NCBI RefSeq assembly: GCF_963678635.1
Contig: NC_087062.1
Span: 14,867,789 to 14,931,788 of the forward strand
Reading direction: 5' to 3'
From: Symsagittifera roscoffensis
Taxonomy: Eukaryota; Xenacoelomorpha; Acoela; Convolutidae
DNA length: 64,000 bases
Shown here piece by piece: positions 57,301 through 64,000 of this stretch. The stretch's first letter is position 1. Each line of letters begins with the position of its first letter. The notes beneath the pieces are model-generated. The model had not been told where the DNA came from, did not search any database, and worked only from the letters and a program-made list of their open reading frames with translations. The translations under genes and the position numbers were made by a program.

Positions 57301-58857
57301 TCGTGGGCCTCTTGTTCTTTTCTCTTCGTTCTCCAATGCTACTCTGTCTCTAGCTAGTTTATCTCTAAGAATTCTGGCGTTCCTCGCATCTTCGTTCTCC
57401 CCATCCCTGGGCGTTTCCGGGCGTGGTGGTGGTTCCTCTAATATGTCTTTTGGTTCTTCCAAAATAATCTCTGGGTTCACATTTTCTTTGACCGTAACCG
57501 CCATGAGAAATTGTTCGAACCAGATTTTAAATTGCCACGGAGGGTCTAGATTCGCTGATGCCCAAAATACCGGGATTCCCATATCCGTTCTGTTGTCTTG
57601 AGCTGCGAATCCTGCTGGCTGCGCCATGTGATATGCGTTGCGATATCAAATTGAAAACAAGTTGGAATTCAATACTGTATTCTGAATATTGAATTTAGAT
57701 TTTCTCTTTTCTTTGTTTTCTTATGTACTGAGAGATAGATCATTGTTAAGTACTCTGATCTCTCACTTAGTCTTAGTGTCATCACTTATGTATGACCTTG
57801 AGCGTACCATAAAATAATGATTTAACACCAGAGGTTGGCTGTACATACGTATAATAAATACTGCTACTGCAGTAGCGGTATGACACTAAGCAACTAAAAA
57901 GCTTTGATCGCTTTACGGTTTTTTTACGCTGTACCACGAGAATTCATCAAAACTTGTTTGGACGACCCAAAAATGAGGACATATTTGCAATTTTTCGTTT
58001 AAACTTCAGAAAAATGTGCGGAATATTTATGCTCGGAGTGTTTTCTTTTCAACTTTTTACTTTTCAACCGAGCGCTTTTTTACGGAGTGTTTTTAATATC
58101 AACTTAAAATCATTTTTGTATAGATCTCTAATACAAAGATTTTTTCAGGTCAATTTTCACAAACTAGTTTCAAGTTGGGACAATTTTGCCGACATAACTC
58201 AAATTGGGATAATTATTGTGCGATAAATTTCAGTATATTGAAGCTTTAGCGGCAAATTAAGTTCTTCCAAGTTGAACTGAAGCAAGCAATTTACTTTCAG
58301 AAATACGTTACCACATGCAAATTTAGGAAATGAATTTTTTCAATTCAAACTTTTCGTATTTTTTCGATTATTTTATACGGTTTTTTCAAATCAAAAAGCA
58401 TTTGATTGATGATAGAGGGCATATTTGGAAGATTCCAGGCTTTGCCCTGATGTACGGGCAGAGCAGCCTTGTATTTATAATTACACCTATATGTGAAAAC
58501 TCAAGGCCTCTCATACCAAAATTCACAGCTTTCTTAACTAGATGTTTTCAATACCAATGATATCTTACGTGCAACTCTGTAGATACAATGTCCAGATGTC
58601 AGAATCCACAGATCGCTCAAAATGGCCGCCCCACATTTATTGAAGACTGTCACATCATCGTTCAGAACATATACCCGAGCGTAGAATGGCCTGTAGGGAC
58701 TTTTATGGCCTTTTATTATGGTCTCAATTGTGCTGGCTGATTCAGACAGGGTGTTTTTGCTCTTCGTTCTCTGCTGGGACCCAGGTGAACATAAAATTGA
58801 GAAAAACAGAAGTTGAATTAGGCAAAAATGAATTGTGATCCTCAATGTAAAGGCCAT
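44872..58857 (-). CDS. Secreted trypsin-like serine protease homolog, catalytically inactive (3 exons, 286 aa)
   Basis: Joining 58857-58569, 46199-46097 and 45340-44872 gives 861 nt, that is 286 residues and a stop. Each junction has GT/AG ends and keeps phase. Residues 1-23 are a hydrophobic signal peptide. A Ser/Thr/Lys-rich propeptide follows, then IIKGHKSPYRPF in the place of the IVGG start. The trypsin fold shows CGAAILSDLWILTSGHC (His90), VYVEVGDFTEY, FDIGLIKL (Asp140) and a final YFNKWI. The GDSGGPL motif reads EDAGNPL, so the serine is Ala228 and the oxyanion glycine is Glu. It should not cleave proteins and may act as a binding or regulatory homolog. A TATA box precedes exon 1. Intron 1 is 12,369 bp and holds a complete retrotransposon. 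Expression and splicing are inferred from sequence only. Confidence 0.85.
45341..46096 (-). other. Intron 2 of the protease homolog
   Basis: 756 bp, with donor GTATGT at 46096 and acceptor TTTTAG at 45341. Near 45640 it carries a degenerate repeat (gaggattttgtcaagagggggcgg-like) related to those at 46580 and 59235. No gene is seen in it. Confidence 0.8.
46097..46199 (-). CDS. Exon 2 of the protease homolog
   Basis: 103 nt between acceptor TTGTTCAG and donor GTATGT. It encodes VYVEVGDFTEY and TAKIIWHQR, a typical barrel segment between the catalytic His and Asp of trypsin-like proteins. It enters in phase 1 and leaves in phase 2, matching both neighbours. Confidence 0.83.
46575..46700 (+). 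repeat. Interspersed repeat with GGCGGATTTAGGGGGGG start
   Basis: A G-rich stretch (agggcggatttaggggggg) followed by gtgggcggacgc and C-rich DNA. Related starts occur near 45655 and 59235, so this looks like the end of a small repeat family. Open frames here are low-complexity and not taken as genes. Confidence 0.5.
47791..48635. repeat. Cluster of GCTAATCATACAATTnCAT words in both orientations
   Basis: Forward copies at 47791-47814 and 47823-47846; reverse copies at 48437-48460, 48582-48600 and 48617-48635. The outermost two are inverted to each other, so the 845-bp stretch could be a non-autonomous element with about 19-bp degenerate ends. Nothing inside codes for a recognisable protein. 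Confidence 0.5.
48640..49480 (-). pseudogene. BEL/Pao reverse transcriptase fragment (relic)
   Basis: On the minus strand, near 49260, SFYLNTRIPSF and an AFEQRGFISIKF-NSSD segment follow the BEL/Pao pattern after the YVDD box, with the catalytic aspartates gone (YLNT). Near 48890-48990 the sense YICQVFDPLGILARFSIKLK matches the conserved FDPLG connection of that group. Several stops and frameshifts. No LTR was found for it. Confidence 0.6.
50677..50681. other. Target-site duplication CTAAG (left)
   Basis: The five bases before the left LTR equal the five bases after the right LTR (57886-57890). A 5-bp duplication is usual for Ty3/gypsy integration. Confidence 0.9.
50682..50940 (-). repeat. 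3' LTR
   Basis: Begins TG and ends CA. One base differs from the other LTR (50829 C, 57774 T). It contains a perfect 14-bp palindrome, GCTACTGCAGTAGC (50918-50931), and near it a TATA-like TATTTATTATACG on the minus strand. Confidence 0.93.
50941..50950 (-). promoter_or_regulatory. Polypurine tract
   Basis: The minus strand reads GAGGGGGGTG directly before the 3' LTR, in the position that primes plus-strand DNA synthesis. Confidence 0.8.
51052..54279 (-). CDS. pol: Integrase ORF with long charged C-terminal extension
   Basis: The frame is open from 54279 to the stop at 51052. Counting from 54162, the H2C2 zinc module (HRGHPGQ and CRSC) is at about residues 302-337 and the core acids at about 369 (LDYAG), 428 (RSDQ) and 464 (GLVER). 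An acidic N-terminal part of about 230 residues precedes it. After residue 550 comes a Lys/Glu/Ser-rich extension of nearly 490 residues with no GPY/F or chromodomain that I can see. The frame is -1 relative to the protease-RT frame, with a 151-nt overlap. The first ATG inside is at 54063; a frameshift from the upstream ORF is likelier, though I saw no canonical slippery heptamer. Confidence 0.85.
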   Translation of the reverse strand, partial: QPKRSKPNKARPEREKTVSTTAKTAEHNSSTVQQNQITLLSNQPSKQSVLNNCKTKKLPVPKKIEKTDSRIEMSENANRTYDWWSSPPQDWRNEEREESLMDPKWNRSFSTNNELSGEEEITETVQRTRKIIRGGRKNRDSSDSETRQAQRVKWSLEPEQQRIADQRLLSFWQLIGGENNVQENRELVADTQEVRDNVEDESSPTSSKPIASTERKLSEVNVLEVDLTTTEEAESEEEVCSIQPPKGLGKLRLQKQQQVETLDNLAKLFDKNLLAELTTEDTWMDRLRRVVERGDKQGFELMGPYTNPLWSQMAVQDDCILVNNRLAVPVQLRQAVLKRIHRGHPGQEAMLGAAQYLWWPHMNKDIVNLAEECRSCTRYGKNVKYLISKNSSKPLPLLTQPGQEVQLDYAGPIENQKGKKIYLLVAIDRFSKFPSVKVTKSTSGKSTVKFLRSYIDTHGVPESIRSDQFSGFKGKTLKKFCSELNIEQKFCPVGDHRGCGLVERTIQTIKRRLGVMMLDENNKSIKLCLSIIMRDLRWNKQKTIQVSPFQAHFGRLPKTEFKIVRDRFLNNSDSLDKQHLERSALTASQMKRRIDQSRENLKIVRKGQLSRDTSPLHKQQITSDRDKERAKALKELLEANARWNYERRDAAKNDIRKLVDETGQLNPDLRKEMIYSWEKGFVEDKVENQCKSPPKTILRKDPLRKSGQALTRPLKGKIASETESTIKTSAGSIYRKSDIAQSKTVLTQEKQRSTSKSPSSEPTRKFKRISSPELLEELESEDELQGEMEIANEMNPTERFQKSQTIVTSKDTEAGGGLNLAIKRAKPNLAGPKSAEETNTNKPEKSGKEKKSRSKQQQGTNANQTATAVNSEQEQAISKPDSVRADTKIQSSSTPKIKQRPKLKGIDAHTPLEDIVETFHNRNLAPSDWEKYADQLLKRGVQRVADELRENPQKGSELDTNFEPPQGFSDESSAEESGVRRSSRQTKNKEPKRFGDPIKHSIKEISEILTGRGLLKEALKEYRNQLRDFKDRDDRPLESKVRRLERHLFMRKFGYATLDEGVDWNPSWEIELEEN
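54129..56801 (-). CDS. pol: Zinc knuckles, protease, reverse transcriptase and RNase H
   Basis: Open from 56801 to the stop at 54129; the first ATG is at 56615. Two zinc knuckles lie at the start: CNRCGRTFEQGHLKNC just before that ATG and CKNCGKPNHFAKMC just after it. Counting from that ATG: protease LTVDTGS (Asp120) and IMGLDL; RT motif A VLDLKYAYSQL (Asp368) and FLDD (434-435); RNase H KCDAS (Asp595), ELELLA (Glu635) and ATDHK (Asp662). All key residues are present. The frame is +1 relative to gag, with a 92-nt overlap, so a frameshift is needed for Gag-Pol. The C-terminal part after RNase H is Asn/Arg/Gln-rich. Confidence 0.93.
56710..57627 (-). CDS. gag: Gag (capsid), 305 aa
   Basis: Starts with ATG at 57627-57625 and ends TAG at 56712-56710. 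The capsid region spans residues about 120-270 (FYNEVQKKLVSRLFLSL, YKLFTRMQEPGESLESF, IVRDLFISKMK). It resembles Gag of K02A2.6-like gypsy elements. The last 30 residues are basic. The zinc knuckles are not in this frame but in the overlapping +1 frame. The A of the ATG is the last LTR base and the first codons are the primer-binding site. An alternative start is Met16 (57582). A run of seven G at 56758-56764 lies in the overlap. Confidence 0.88.
   Translation of the reverse strand: MAQPAGFAAQDNRTDMGIPVFWASANLDPPWQFKIWFEQFLMAVTVKENVNPEIILEEPKDILEEPPPRPETPRDGENEDARNARILRDKLARDRVALENEEKRTRGPRVGHNVFYNEVQKKLVSRLFLSLGTEGKKRFLQKNPHAEISKMTFREVTELAEVSFQKVKCVTYERYKLFTRMQEPGESLESFHAALTAQAARSELGTLENEIVRDLFISKMKNMTLQDTLTFETLDPEEVLKRAIKFEHSKLTTMAFQKTNAAAAGGSSSNYTSGVRIKQEPVMAVRNLGGKTKTPNRRENNNRQK
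57609..57626 (-). promoter_or_regulatory. Primer-binding site
   Basis: Directly after the 5' LTR the minus strand reads TGGCGCAGCCAGCAGG. The TGG start fits pairing with the CCA end of a tRNA. I do not assign the tRNA. The site is also the coding sequence of Gag residues 1-6. Confidence 0.8.
57627..57885 (-). repeat. 5' LTR
   Basis: 259 bp, one mismatch with the 3' LTR. On the minus strand it starts TGTCATACCGC and ends CATATCACA. It would supply promoter and transcription start for the element. TATA-like TATTTATTATACG lies about 25-40 bases into the LTR. Confidence 0.93.
57886..57890. other. Target-site duplication CTAAG (right)
   Basis: Matches 50677-50681. Confidence 0.9.
58569..58857 (-). 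CDS. Exon 1 of the protease homolog
   Basis: ATG at 58857-58855, donor GTAAGA at 58568. It encodes the signal peptide, propeptide and the barrel start through the catalytic histidine (LTSGHC), with the Cys75/Cys91 pair that flanks the His in trypsin-like folds. The exon ends one base into codon 97. Confidence 0.85.
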
Positions 58858-58971
58858 TTAATCCAAATCAATATAGCCAAAACTGAGTTAATGAAATGGC
58901 AACTAAACAAAGATTGAACGTGGCAAGGGCGTTCACAAATATGAACAAAATGGCTTGTCTGTTGTTCTCAG

Positions 58972-58978
58972 TTATATA
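58972..58978 (-). promoter_or_regulatory. TATA box of the protease homolog
   Basis: TATATAA on the minus strand, about 115 bp upstream of the ATG. It would place transcription start near 58945-58950 with a leader of about 90 nt. Inferred from sequence and position only. Confidence 0.5.
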
Positions 58979-59229
58979 GTTCAATCAAATGTAACAAAGT
59001 CTTCATCATCAACAAAATCCCGGTCATGAAAAAGGTTGTAGTTTCCGCTCACAATTGTTGTCAAATATGCGGGTTAATATCCGTTACCTGTAATCAAAGT
59101 TTGAAAATCGCTCTGCATTTCATTACAAGATCCTAATTGCACATTGCAACAGAATTAAGGTCAAAAAAGTTTGGTCATTAAATGCCACCCAAATAACAAA
59201 CAGTTGTTTTTATTTTGTTTTCCTTTTTG

Positions 59230-59420
59230 CAATTCAGCAGTTCAGAGGCGGATATAGGACTTTCCTGAGAGAGAAGGAGTATTTTTAAAAATGAGTTAGA
59301 AGTTTTGTCGACATTTTCTGAAGGTCAGCCAAATCACGATTAAGAACCTGTTTTTAAAAAAGACGTTTTTGGCACTTTTTGGAAGTTTTTGACCTGCACT
59401 CTCCCACTAAGGGTTAGCAT
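59230..59420 (+). repeat. Interspersed repeat starting GAGGCGGATATAGGA
   Basis: Related to the repeats near 45640 and 46575 in having a ggcggat-tagga start, then ttttgtcgac-like words shared with 45690-45710. No coding sense. The flanking 58990-59540 is AT-rich with no gene seen. Confidence 0.4.
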
Positions 59421-59573
59421 TGCACCTTTCGTATTGTTTTTTTTGGCAATCAAATTTGCATTTTTCACTCAAAACTTTTACCTTCTAAAAGCTCCTGTAA
59501 ACTAGCCACTGCACAAGGCACAAAATTAACAAACTATGGAAAGATTCAGTTATCACTCATACCAACTCGAACA

Positions 59574-60003
59574 ATGAAACAAAATAAACTTTTACTAAAA
59601 GCCTTCAAACAATTATTCCATATAACAAATAATAACCACAAAATATTTGGAATATCATTTATTACAAAACGCATCCCAACCATAAACATCTTAAACAGCA
59701 AATTACAGATCAAAGACAAGTTTACAAAACTCAAAAATAAATCTCTAATTTTTTCAAGGATTAAATAATCCAACCCCATTTTTTCTTAACATTCAAAACC
59801 ACTAACAGGACATGCATATGAGTTTTTTGGTCAACCAAGCTCATCAAAACAACAGCGATCTAAATACACAAAAACTGTGGATGTCTGACCTTGAATTCAG
59901 ACCAATTCATAAACTTTTTATAGTAACAATTTCATCTATAAAATACGCTATAATCACAAACACAGATACAATAGCGCTACATGAATATAATAATTCGCCA
60001 TAG
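59574..60003 (+). pseudogene. Protease-region relic of the env-bearing element (plus-strand copy)
   Basis: Frame 59574-59768 (QLFHITNNNHKIFGISFITKRIPTI, written in part) matches the minus-strand 37060-37287 frame over most of its length. Frame 59812-60003 follows with a change of frame. It leads into RT sense, as expected for pol order. Confidence 0.6.
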
Positions 60004-60111
60004 AAAACTGCACTTCCCTTAGAACTGTTAGAGTATTGCAAAACAAACGCAACATCAACTCCTACACAAGAAAAGGCATACAGAATATAATATCTTAAAA
60101 CTGTTGCATAT

Positions 60112-60905
60112 TTGTCAGTCACCATTACCAGATATATTCACCATTACACTTTCCACTTAAGCGCGGCGCAGTTTTCAAAAATTAAACGCCCAAGTAAAGA
60201 TTCAACACACTTACAAGACAAAGTAAACCGACATTTGGAAATTTCTGAACAATACATAGTTATATCACTTAAAAAACGAACAACAATTCAAAAGAAATCC
60301 ATTTTAAAACCCAGTTATTATTCTCGCTAATGGAGAATCACTCAAAACATTCTTAGACACACGTTTTTTAAACTATCTAATTGATGATTCAAAAAGCAAC
60401 TTTCCCATAGAACCAATACAAGTAATGATCTCGGTAGAAAATAGACAATATTTTACCACCGCAGATTTGAGCAGTGCATATAATCAAATGCTAATACATG
60501 AACAATCAATTCGGTTAACACAATACGTTATTGAAAATTGACCATTGGAATTCAGTAGACTTTTTTACGGTATATATACAGGACCAGCAGCTTTAACTGC
60601 CCCTATGAGTAAAATTTTGAGACCACTAATTTTAAGCAAAAACGTCAATACATAATTAGACGAAGTTTTCATACAATTGCAAACAAAGCAAGGACTTTTT
60701 CAACGTTTCAGGAAAACACCACCAAATCTTAATAAAAGAAAACATGAAAGCAGACTCAGATAAATTTTTTTTCTCACTCCTGTGTAAAATTCCTTGCAAA
60801 AAATATAGAAGGCAACGCAATAATCCTCTTGAAATCCCAAATAGATGCAATTTTAAAACTCAAACCACTATCCAAAATTCAAGAAGTCGTTAGAATGCTA
60901 AGTTT
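60112..60905 (+). pseudogene. Reverse transcriptase relic (plus-strand copy)
   Basis: Sense starts in 60112-60330 (SAAQFSKIKRPSKDS, RHLEISEQY). It continues with NGESLKTFLDTRFLNYLI, the motif A segment FTTADLSSAYNQ (near 60460) and EFSRLFYGIYTGPAALTAPM. The YxDD box near 60655 is broken by a stop and reads LDEVF. This copy keeps motif A, which the minus-strand copy has lost. Confidence 0.72.
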
Positions 60906-61556
60906 TTTTAAATAAATTTATAAAATGCAGCTTTATCTCAGACCATTCTATAACATTTTTAGACAAAAAAAACCATTTTGAATGGACCTTAGAACATCAA
61001 AAAAATTTCTAAGAAATTAAAACACTCCTCAAAGAGCAACTTTCAGGTACCTTTCCAGACTCAAATTAGCCATTTTACGTTATGTCCGATGCCTCAAATT
61101 TCGCAAGTGGCGCAGTTCTTTTGCAATCACACTGAGGCACCAACAAAATGAAACTAATATCACCAACATTAGGTTTTTTTTAAACAAGCAGAACTAAGAC
61201 TCTCCACACTCAAGAAAGAATATACAGCCATCATACATTTGTTAACAGAAAATGAATTCCTAATTCTTGGATCGAAACACCCAAAAGTTTTTTTTACAGA
61301 TCATAAACTCATAATTTCGCTCCTTACACAAAAATCTACTCCTAACCATAGAGTATATAGATTTCATCTAGTTTTAAAGAATTTTCCAAAAAAAACATAT
61401 AGTTTGGACAGCAGCAAAAACCGTGCTCTACCAGATACACTTTGTCAAAATACCCCAACCGAAATACTTAAACGAAAAACAACTGAGGAAATAAAATACC
61501 AAAAAAATAACATTCTTTTTCGCGAAAGACGAAACATCACCACGAAAAGAATGTAA
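60906..61556 (+). pseudogene. RT connection and RNase H relic (plus-strand copy)
   Basis: NHFEWTLEHQKNF near 60970 and YVMSDASNFASGAVLLQSH near 61080 give the connection and the RNase H start with its aspartate. Frame 61239-61556 holds FFTDHKLIISLL and HRVYRFHLVL, the RNase H end. Several stops and frameshifts separate the pieces. Confidence 0.72.
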
Positions 61557-61824
61557 ATACGCATTCAAATTTTTCTCTGATACTAACGAAATCACAACGA
61601 AATAAATCATTTCCATTAATAAAAAGAGGAAGACCTAACGGGTACAATAATTTTGGCAGGCTCTCTCGAATCAAGTCAAAAGTAAGAAATCAACAAAATA
61701 TTTGATTTAGAAGACCCTTTGGATAAAATATTACAATCAAAGAACGAAGTTGAAATAATTTTTCTACCTAGCACAGAAAAATTAACACATAATTACTAGA
61801 AATCTTGACCCTGTTATACGACAA
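61557..61824 (+). pseudogene. Pol linker relic (plus-strand copy)
   Basis: Broken frames with a DPLDKIL-type word, matching the minus-strand linkers at 31641-32330 and 34501-35317 in position and composition. Confidence 0.4.
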
Positions 61825-62804
61825 TTGAAATTTTGGCACATATACAAAACAAAAACCATTGAAGCCATTATCACAATTTTAGGAACTAAAACCTTACTCC
61901 GATTTTTTTTCAAATTTAATAATACGACGATAATTGAAAACACTGACATCTTAGAATACCCTTACCCTGAATTGAAACTACCCGGTGTACCACTAAGTCT
62001 AATGTTAATCGCATTTCACATATCACTTTCAAACAAATCAACCCAATCATCTGCTCGTACAACATATGTAGAAAAACCCTACACCTTTGAAAAAAGACAC
62101 GCATCATTATCAGAGCCAATGATACCAGTCATCCGTCATGCAACCCTAAGCGAACCACTATACGAACCATCATTTAATATTTACCTCTCAATACAAGAAG
62201 ACCTTAACAGAACAAGAAATTTGAGCCAAAACCAAAACCTAACAACTACAACAAACAGACAACTTATTCACCTTCGACAAAATAAAAGTCTAACATCCAC
62301 AAGAGTTCAATTCAAAATCCCCTCATCACCATCATTATTTACTCTATACGTTCCTTATAGTACAATAAAAGTACGCTCACCACTCGGTATCTCTTCAATT
62401 CCCCCAATCCATCAATAAGACTTCCACATTGGATGACCCAAGCATTTTCTCAAGGCGAGCACAATTTTGTAAATGATCAAATAGAACTTTCTTCGTATAC
62501 CAGCTTAAAATTACGAGAGTCATTATTCCTTCCATCAACACCTTCAGTCACCAGTCAAACACTATCAACTACATTTTCCACAAACTTTGCCGGTCATTTA
62601 GACGACATATACCGTCAACTACAATGCACAAATAAACCTTTACGCTTAAACTGGAACTCTTTTGTAGCACACCCTCAAACTTTTGGCCAATTCCTCGATT
62701 GTAGTGGACTCCGTATTTGGGCATTGAACAGACTAAAATATCGACACGATGTTCACAAAGACATTCATGAATATAATTTTCAGATACTTTCACAGCATAA
62801 CTAA
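61825..62804 (+). pseudogene. Env-tail fragment lodged in pol (plus-strand copy)
   Basis: Frame 61825-62418 begins with pol-linker sense (FWHIYKTKTIEAI, then LEYPYPELKLPG). It turns into env-tail sense (KRHASLSEPMIPV, LYEPSFNIYLSIQEDLN). Frame 62433-62804 continues it (KPLRLNWNSFVAHPQTFGQ, RLKYRHDVHKDIHEYN). The same tail is at 28350-28976 and 26126-26700 on the minus strand. Here it sits between RNase H and integrase and is flanked by a 101-bp direct repeat. Confidence 0.65.
61930..62030 (+). repeat. 101-bp direct repeat, left copy
   Basis: Matches 62894-62994 with roughly a dozen differences. Both code the pol-linker word DILEYPYPEL. The env-tail fragment lies between the copies. Confidence 0.85.
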
Positions 62805-62893
62805 ATTCTCAAGTTTGGCATAACGGTAAAATGAAACAATTTAGTACATCATCCATTACCATTGTCACCACCAGATATCACTGCTCAATCCGA

Positions 62894-62994
62894 ATAATTG
62901 AAAACACTGACATCTTAGAATACCCTTACCCAGAATTGAAAGTACCCTTTTTACTACTAAGTCTTATGTGAATCCCATTTCTTATATCACTTTC
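62894..62994 (+). repeat. 101-bp direct repeat, right copy
   Basis: Counterpart of 61930-62030; integrase sense resumes directly after it. Confidence 0.85.
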
Positions 62995-64000
62995 TTTGAA
63001 TACAAAAAGGACATGTAAGATCAGAAAGAACATATTCAAATTTCTCTCAAAACTTCTATTGTCCAAATGCTCCGATTTGGACAAAAGTACTTTGTAATGA
63101 TTGTATCACATGCCAGTTAATTAAACCCTTTCCACACGAAACGCAAGCAACAGGTAAACAGGACTTCATAGGACAAATTTTGTGTTTTAACTATAAAATC
63201 TCATTCGGTACAAAAAGTCCCTATATCCCCCTCCTCATAAAGCAATTCGTATATACTGGTAATTGTGGATGCCTATAGATATTATGTAGGACTCAACCCT
63301 GTACACCATTGCAACGCTAATTATTGATACACAACTCTTTATGAAAATTGGATAGCAAAATTTGGACTACCTGAAATCCTTGTCACATATAAGGGATTAG
63401 AATGCAAAATAATGAAATATTTAACCCATAACATCTTCCTATAAACAAACAAAAACCTAGAACGTCACATGCCCCATGGACAAATGGACTAGTCGAAGGC
63501 ATAAACCGCTCCATACAAGAATACCTTTGATGTATAATAAACTGAAACGACCAAAAAGACATCGATTGGTCAACAGATGTAAAATTATTCCCATTAGCAT
63601 ATAACTTTTAGATCACAACAAAATTTGGACTATCATCATCATATGAAATTGTTTTTAACTAAAAACTAAGCAAGCTTATAATGTTCACAGCAAATTCATC
63701 AAAAAAGCACAAGGTTTTTGTCAACCAACTAAAGTTTCAAATTGATACAAGCTACCACTTCACACTCATGGTGAAGATCATTTTCACCATCTACAAATTT
63801 TAAAACTAGAATCTGTAAACCACACAGAATGGATTTTAAACAGAGATAAAAAAAACACAATTGGCTTTTCCCCCAAATTGGCACAGTCGAACCCGCCAAT
63901 GCACGTAAAATAAAACGTAAATGGCGTTAGCACCGGATTTCTAAAGAACAGGAGGCTTAGATTGTTCTAGAATTCAAAATTATCAAATTTTCGATTTGAG
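62995..64000 (+). pseudogene. Integrase relic (plus-strand copy)
   Basis: Sense in broken frames. An H2C2-type region near 63050-63130 is followed by core-like words WIAKFGLPEILVT (near 63355) and HAPWTNGLVEG (near 63470), then SSYEIVFN (near 63640) and a TPHSW-HFHHLQ-like C-terminal word (near 63760). The second core aspartate is damaged (VTYKG where VTDNG is usual). Numerous stops. The copy runs to or near the window edge. Confidence 0.7.

Larger units (their letters stand above)
50682..57885 (-). mobile_element. Nearly intact Ty3/gypsy LTR retrotransposon (7,204 bp)
   Basis: Paired 259-bp LTRs, a 5-bp target duplication, primer-binding site, polypurine tract and three long overlapping frames. 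Order on the minus strand is 5' LTR (57885-57627), gag, zinc knuckles-PR-RT-RNase H, integrase, 3' LTR (50940-50682). The LTRs differ at one base, which points to a recent insertion. It lies in intron 1 of the protease homolog, in the same orientation as that gene. Confidence 0.93.
46200..58568 (-). other. Intron 1 of the protease homolog, 12.4 kb, holding several transposons
   Basis: Donor GTAAGA at 58568 and acceptor CAG at 46200. In it lie a G-rich interspersed repeat (about 46580), a cluster of GCTAATCATACAATT words (47791-48635), a BEL/Pao relic (about 48640-49480) and the complete Ty3/gypsy element at 50682-57885. The remainder, 49490-50676 and 57891-58568, is AT-rich with short local repeats (for example 49821-49924) and no gene that I can support. 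Confidence 0.8.

Overview
This window is a transposon-rich stretch of an animal genome, probably an AT-rich invertebrate; I cannot name the species. The evidence is one spliced host gene with canonical GT/AG introns, a TATA-type promoter and a secreted trypsin-fold product, set among Ty3/gypsy, BEL/Pao and Polinton/Maverick sequences. I saw no bacterial operon, rRNA, tRNA or CRISPR array.

Layout. (1) 1-11795: rearranged, decayed pieces of one Ty3/gypsy family. The minus strand carries RT thumb, RNase H, a linker and integrase. Part of the linker and integrase is tandemly triplicated with a period of about 1.15 kb. At a GGATCC palindrome near 5971 the strand switches, and the plus strand then carries protease, RT, gag, a gag/pol-tail deletion fusion and a 3' ORF that resembles a macro domain. 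(2) 11796-14124: a broken protein-primed DNA polymerase B of Polinton type. (3) 14125-22430: AT-rich DNA with no gene I can support, but with a MITE, inverted repeats, ATCGAT-rich DNA and one copy each way of a three-copy interspersed repeat. (4) 22440-43000: a decayed, internally duplicated, env-bearing Ty3/gypsy-like element on the minus strand. It includes an almost perfect 1,329-bp tandem duplication and an array of repeated transmembrane-coding segments. (5) 44872-58857: the host gene on the minus strand, three exons, 286 aa, a trypsin-family protein whose catalytic serine is alanine. Its 12.4-kb first intron holds a BEL/Pao relic and a nearly intact, young 7.2-kb Ty3/gypsy element at 50682-57885. 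(6) 59540-64000: a second, plus-strand relic of the env-bearing family, with an env-tail fragment lodged between RNase H and integrase.

The 7.2-kb element is the best-preserved unit. It has 259-bp LTRs with one mismatch, a 5-bp target duplication (CTAAG), a primer-binding site, a polypurine tract and three long overlapping frames: Gag; zinc knuckles-PR-RT-RNase H; and integrase with a long charged tail. The Gag ATG spans the LTR/primer-binding-site junction.

The items most worth a second look are the macro-domain-like ORF in the gypsy 3' region, the catalytically dead protease homolog, the frame organisation of the intact element, and the transmembrane-segment array.
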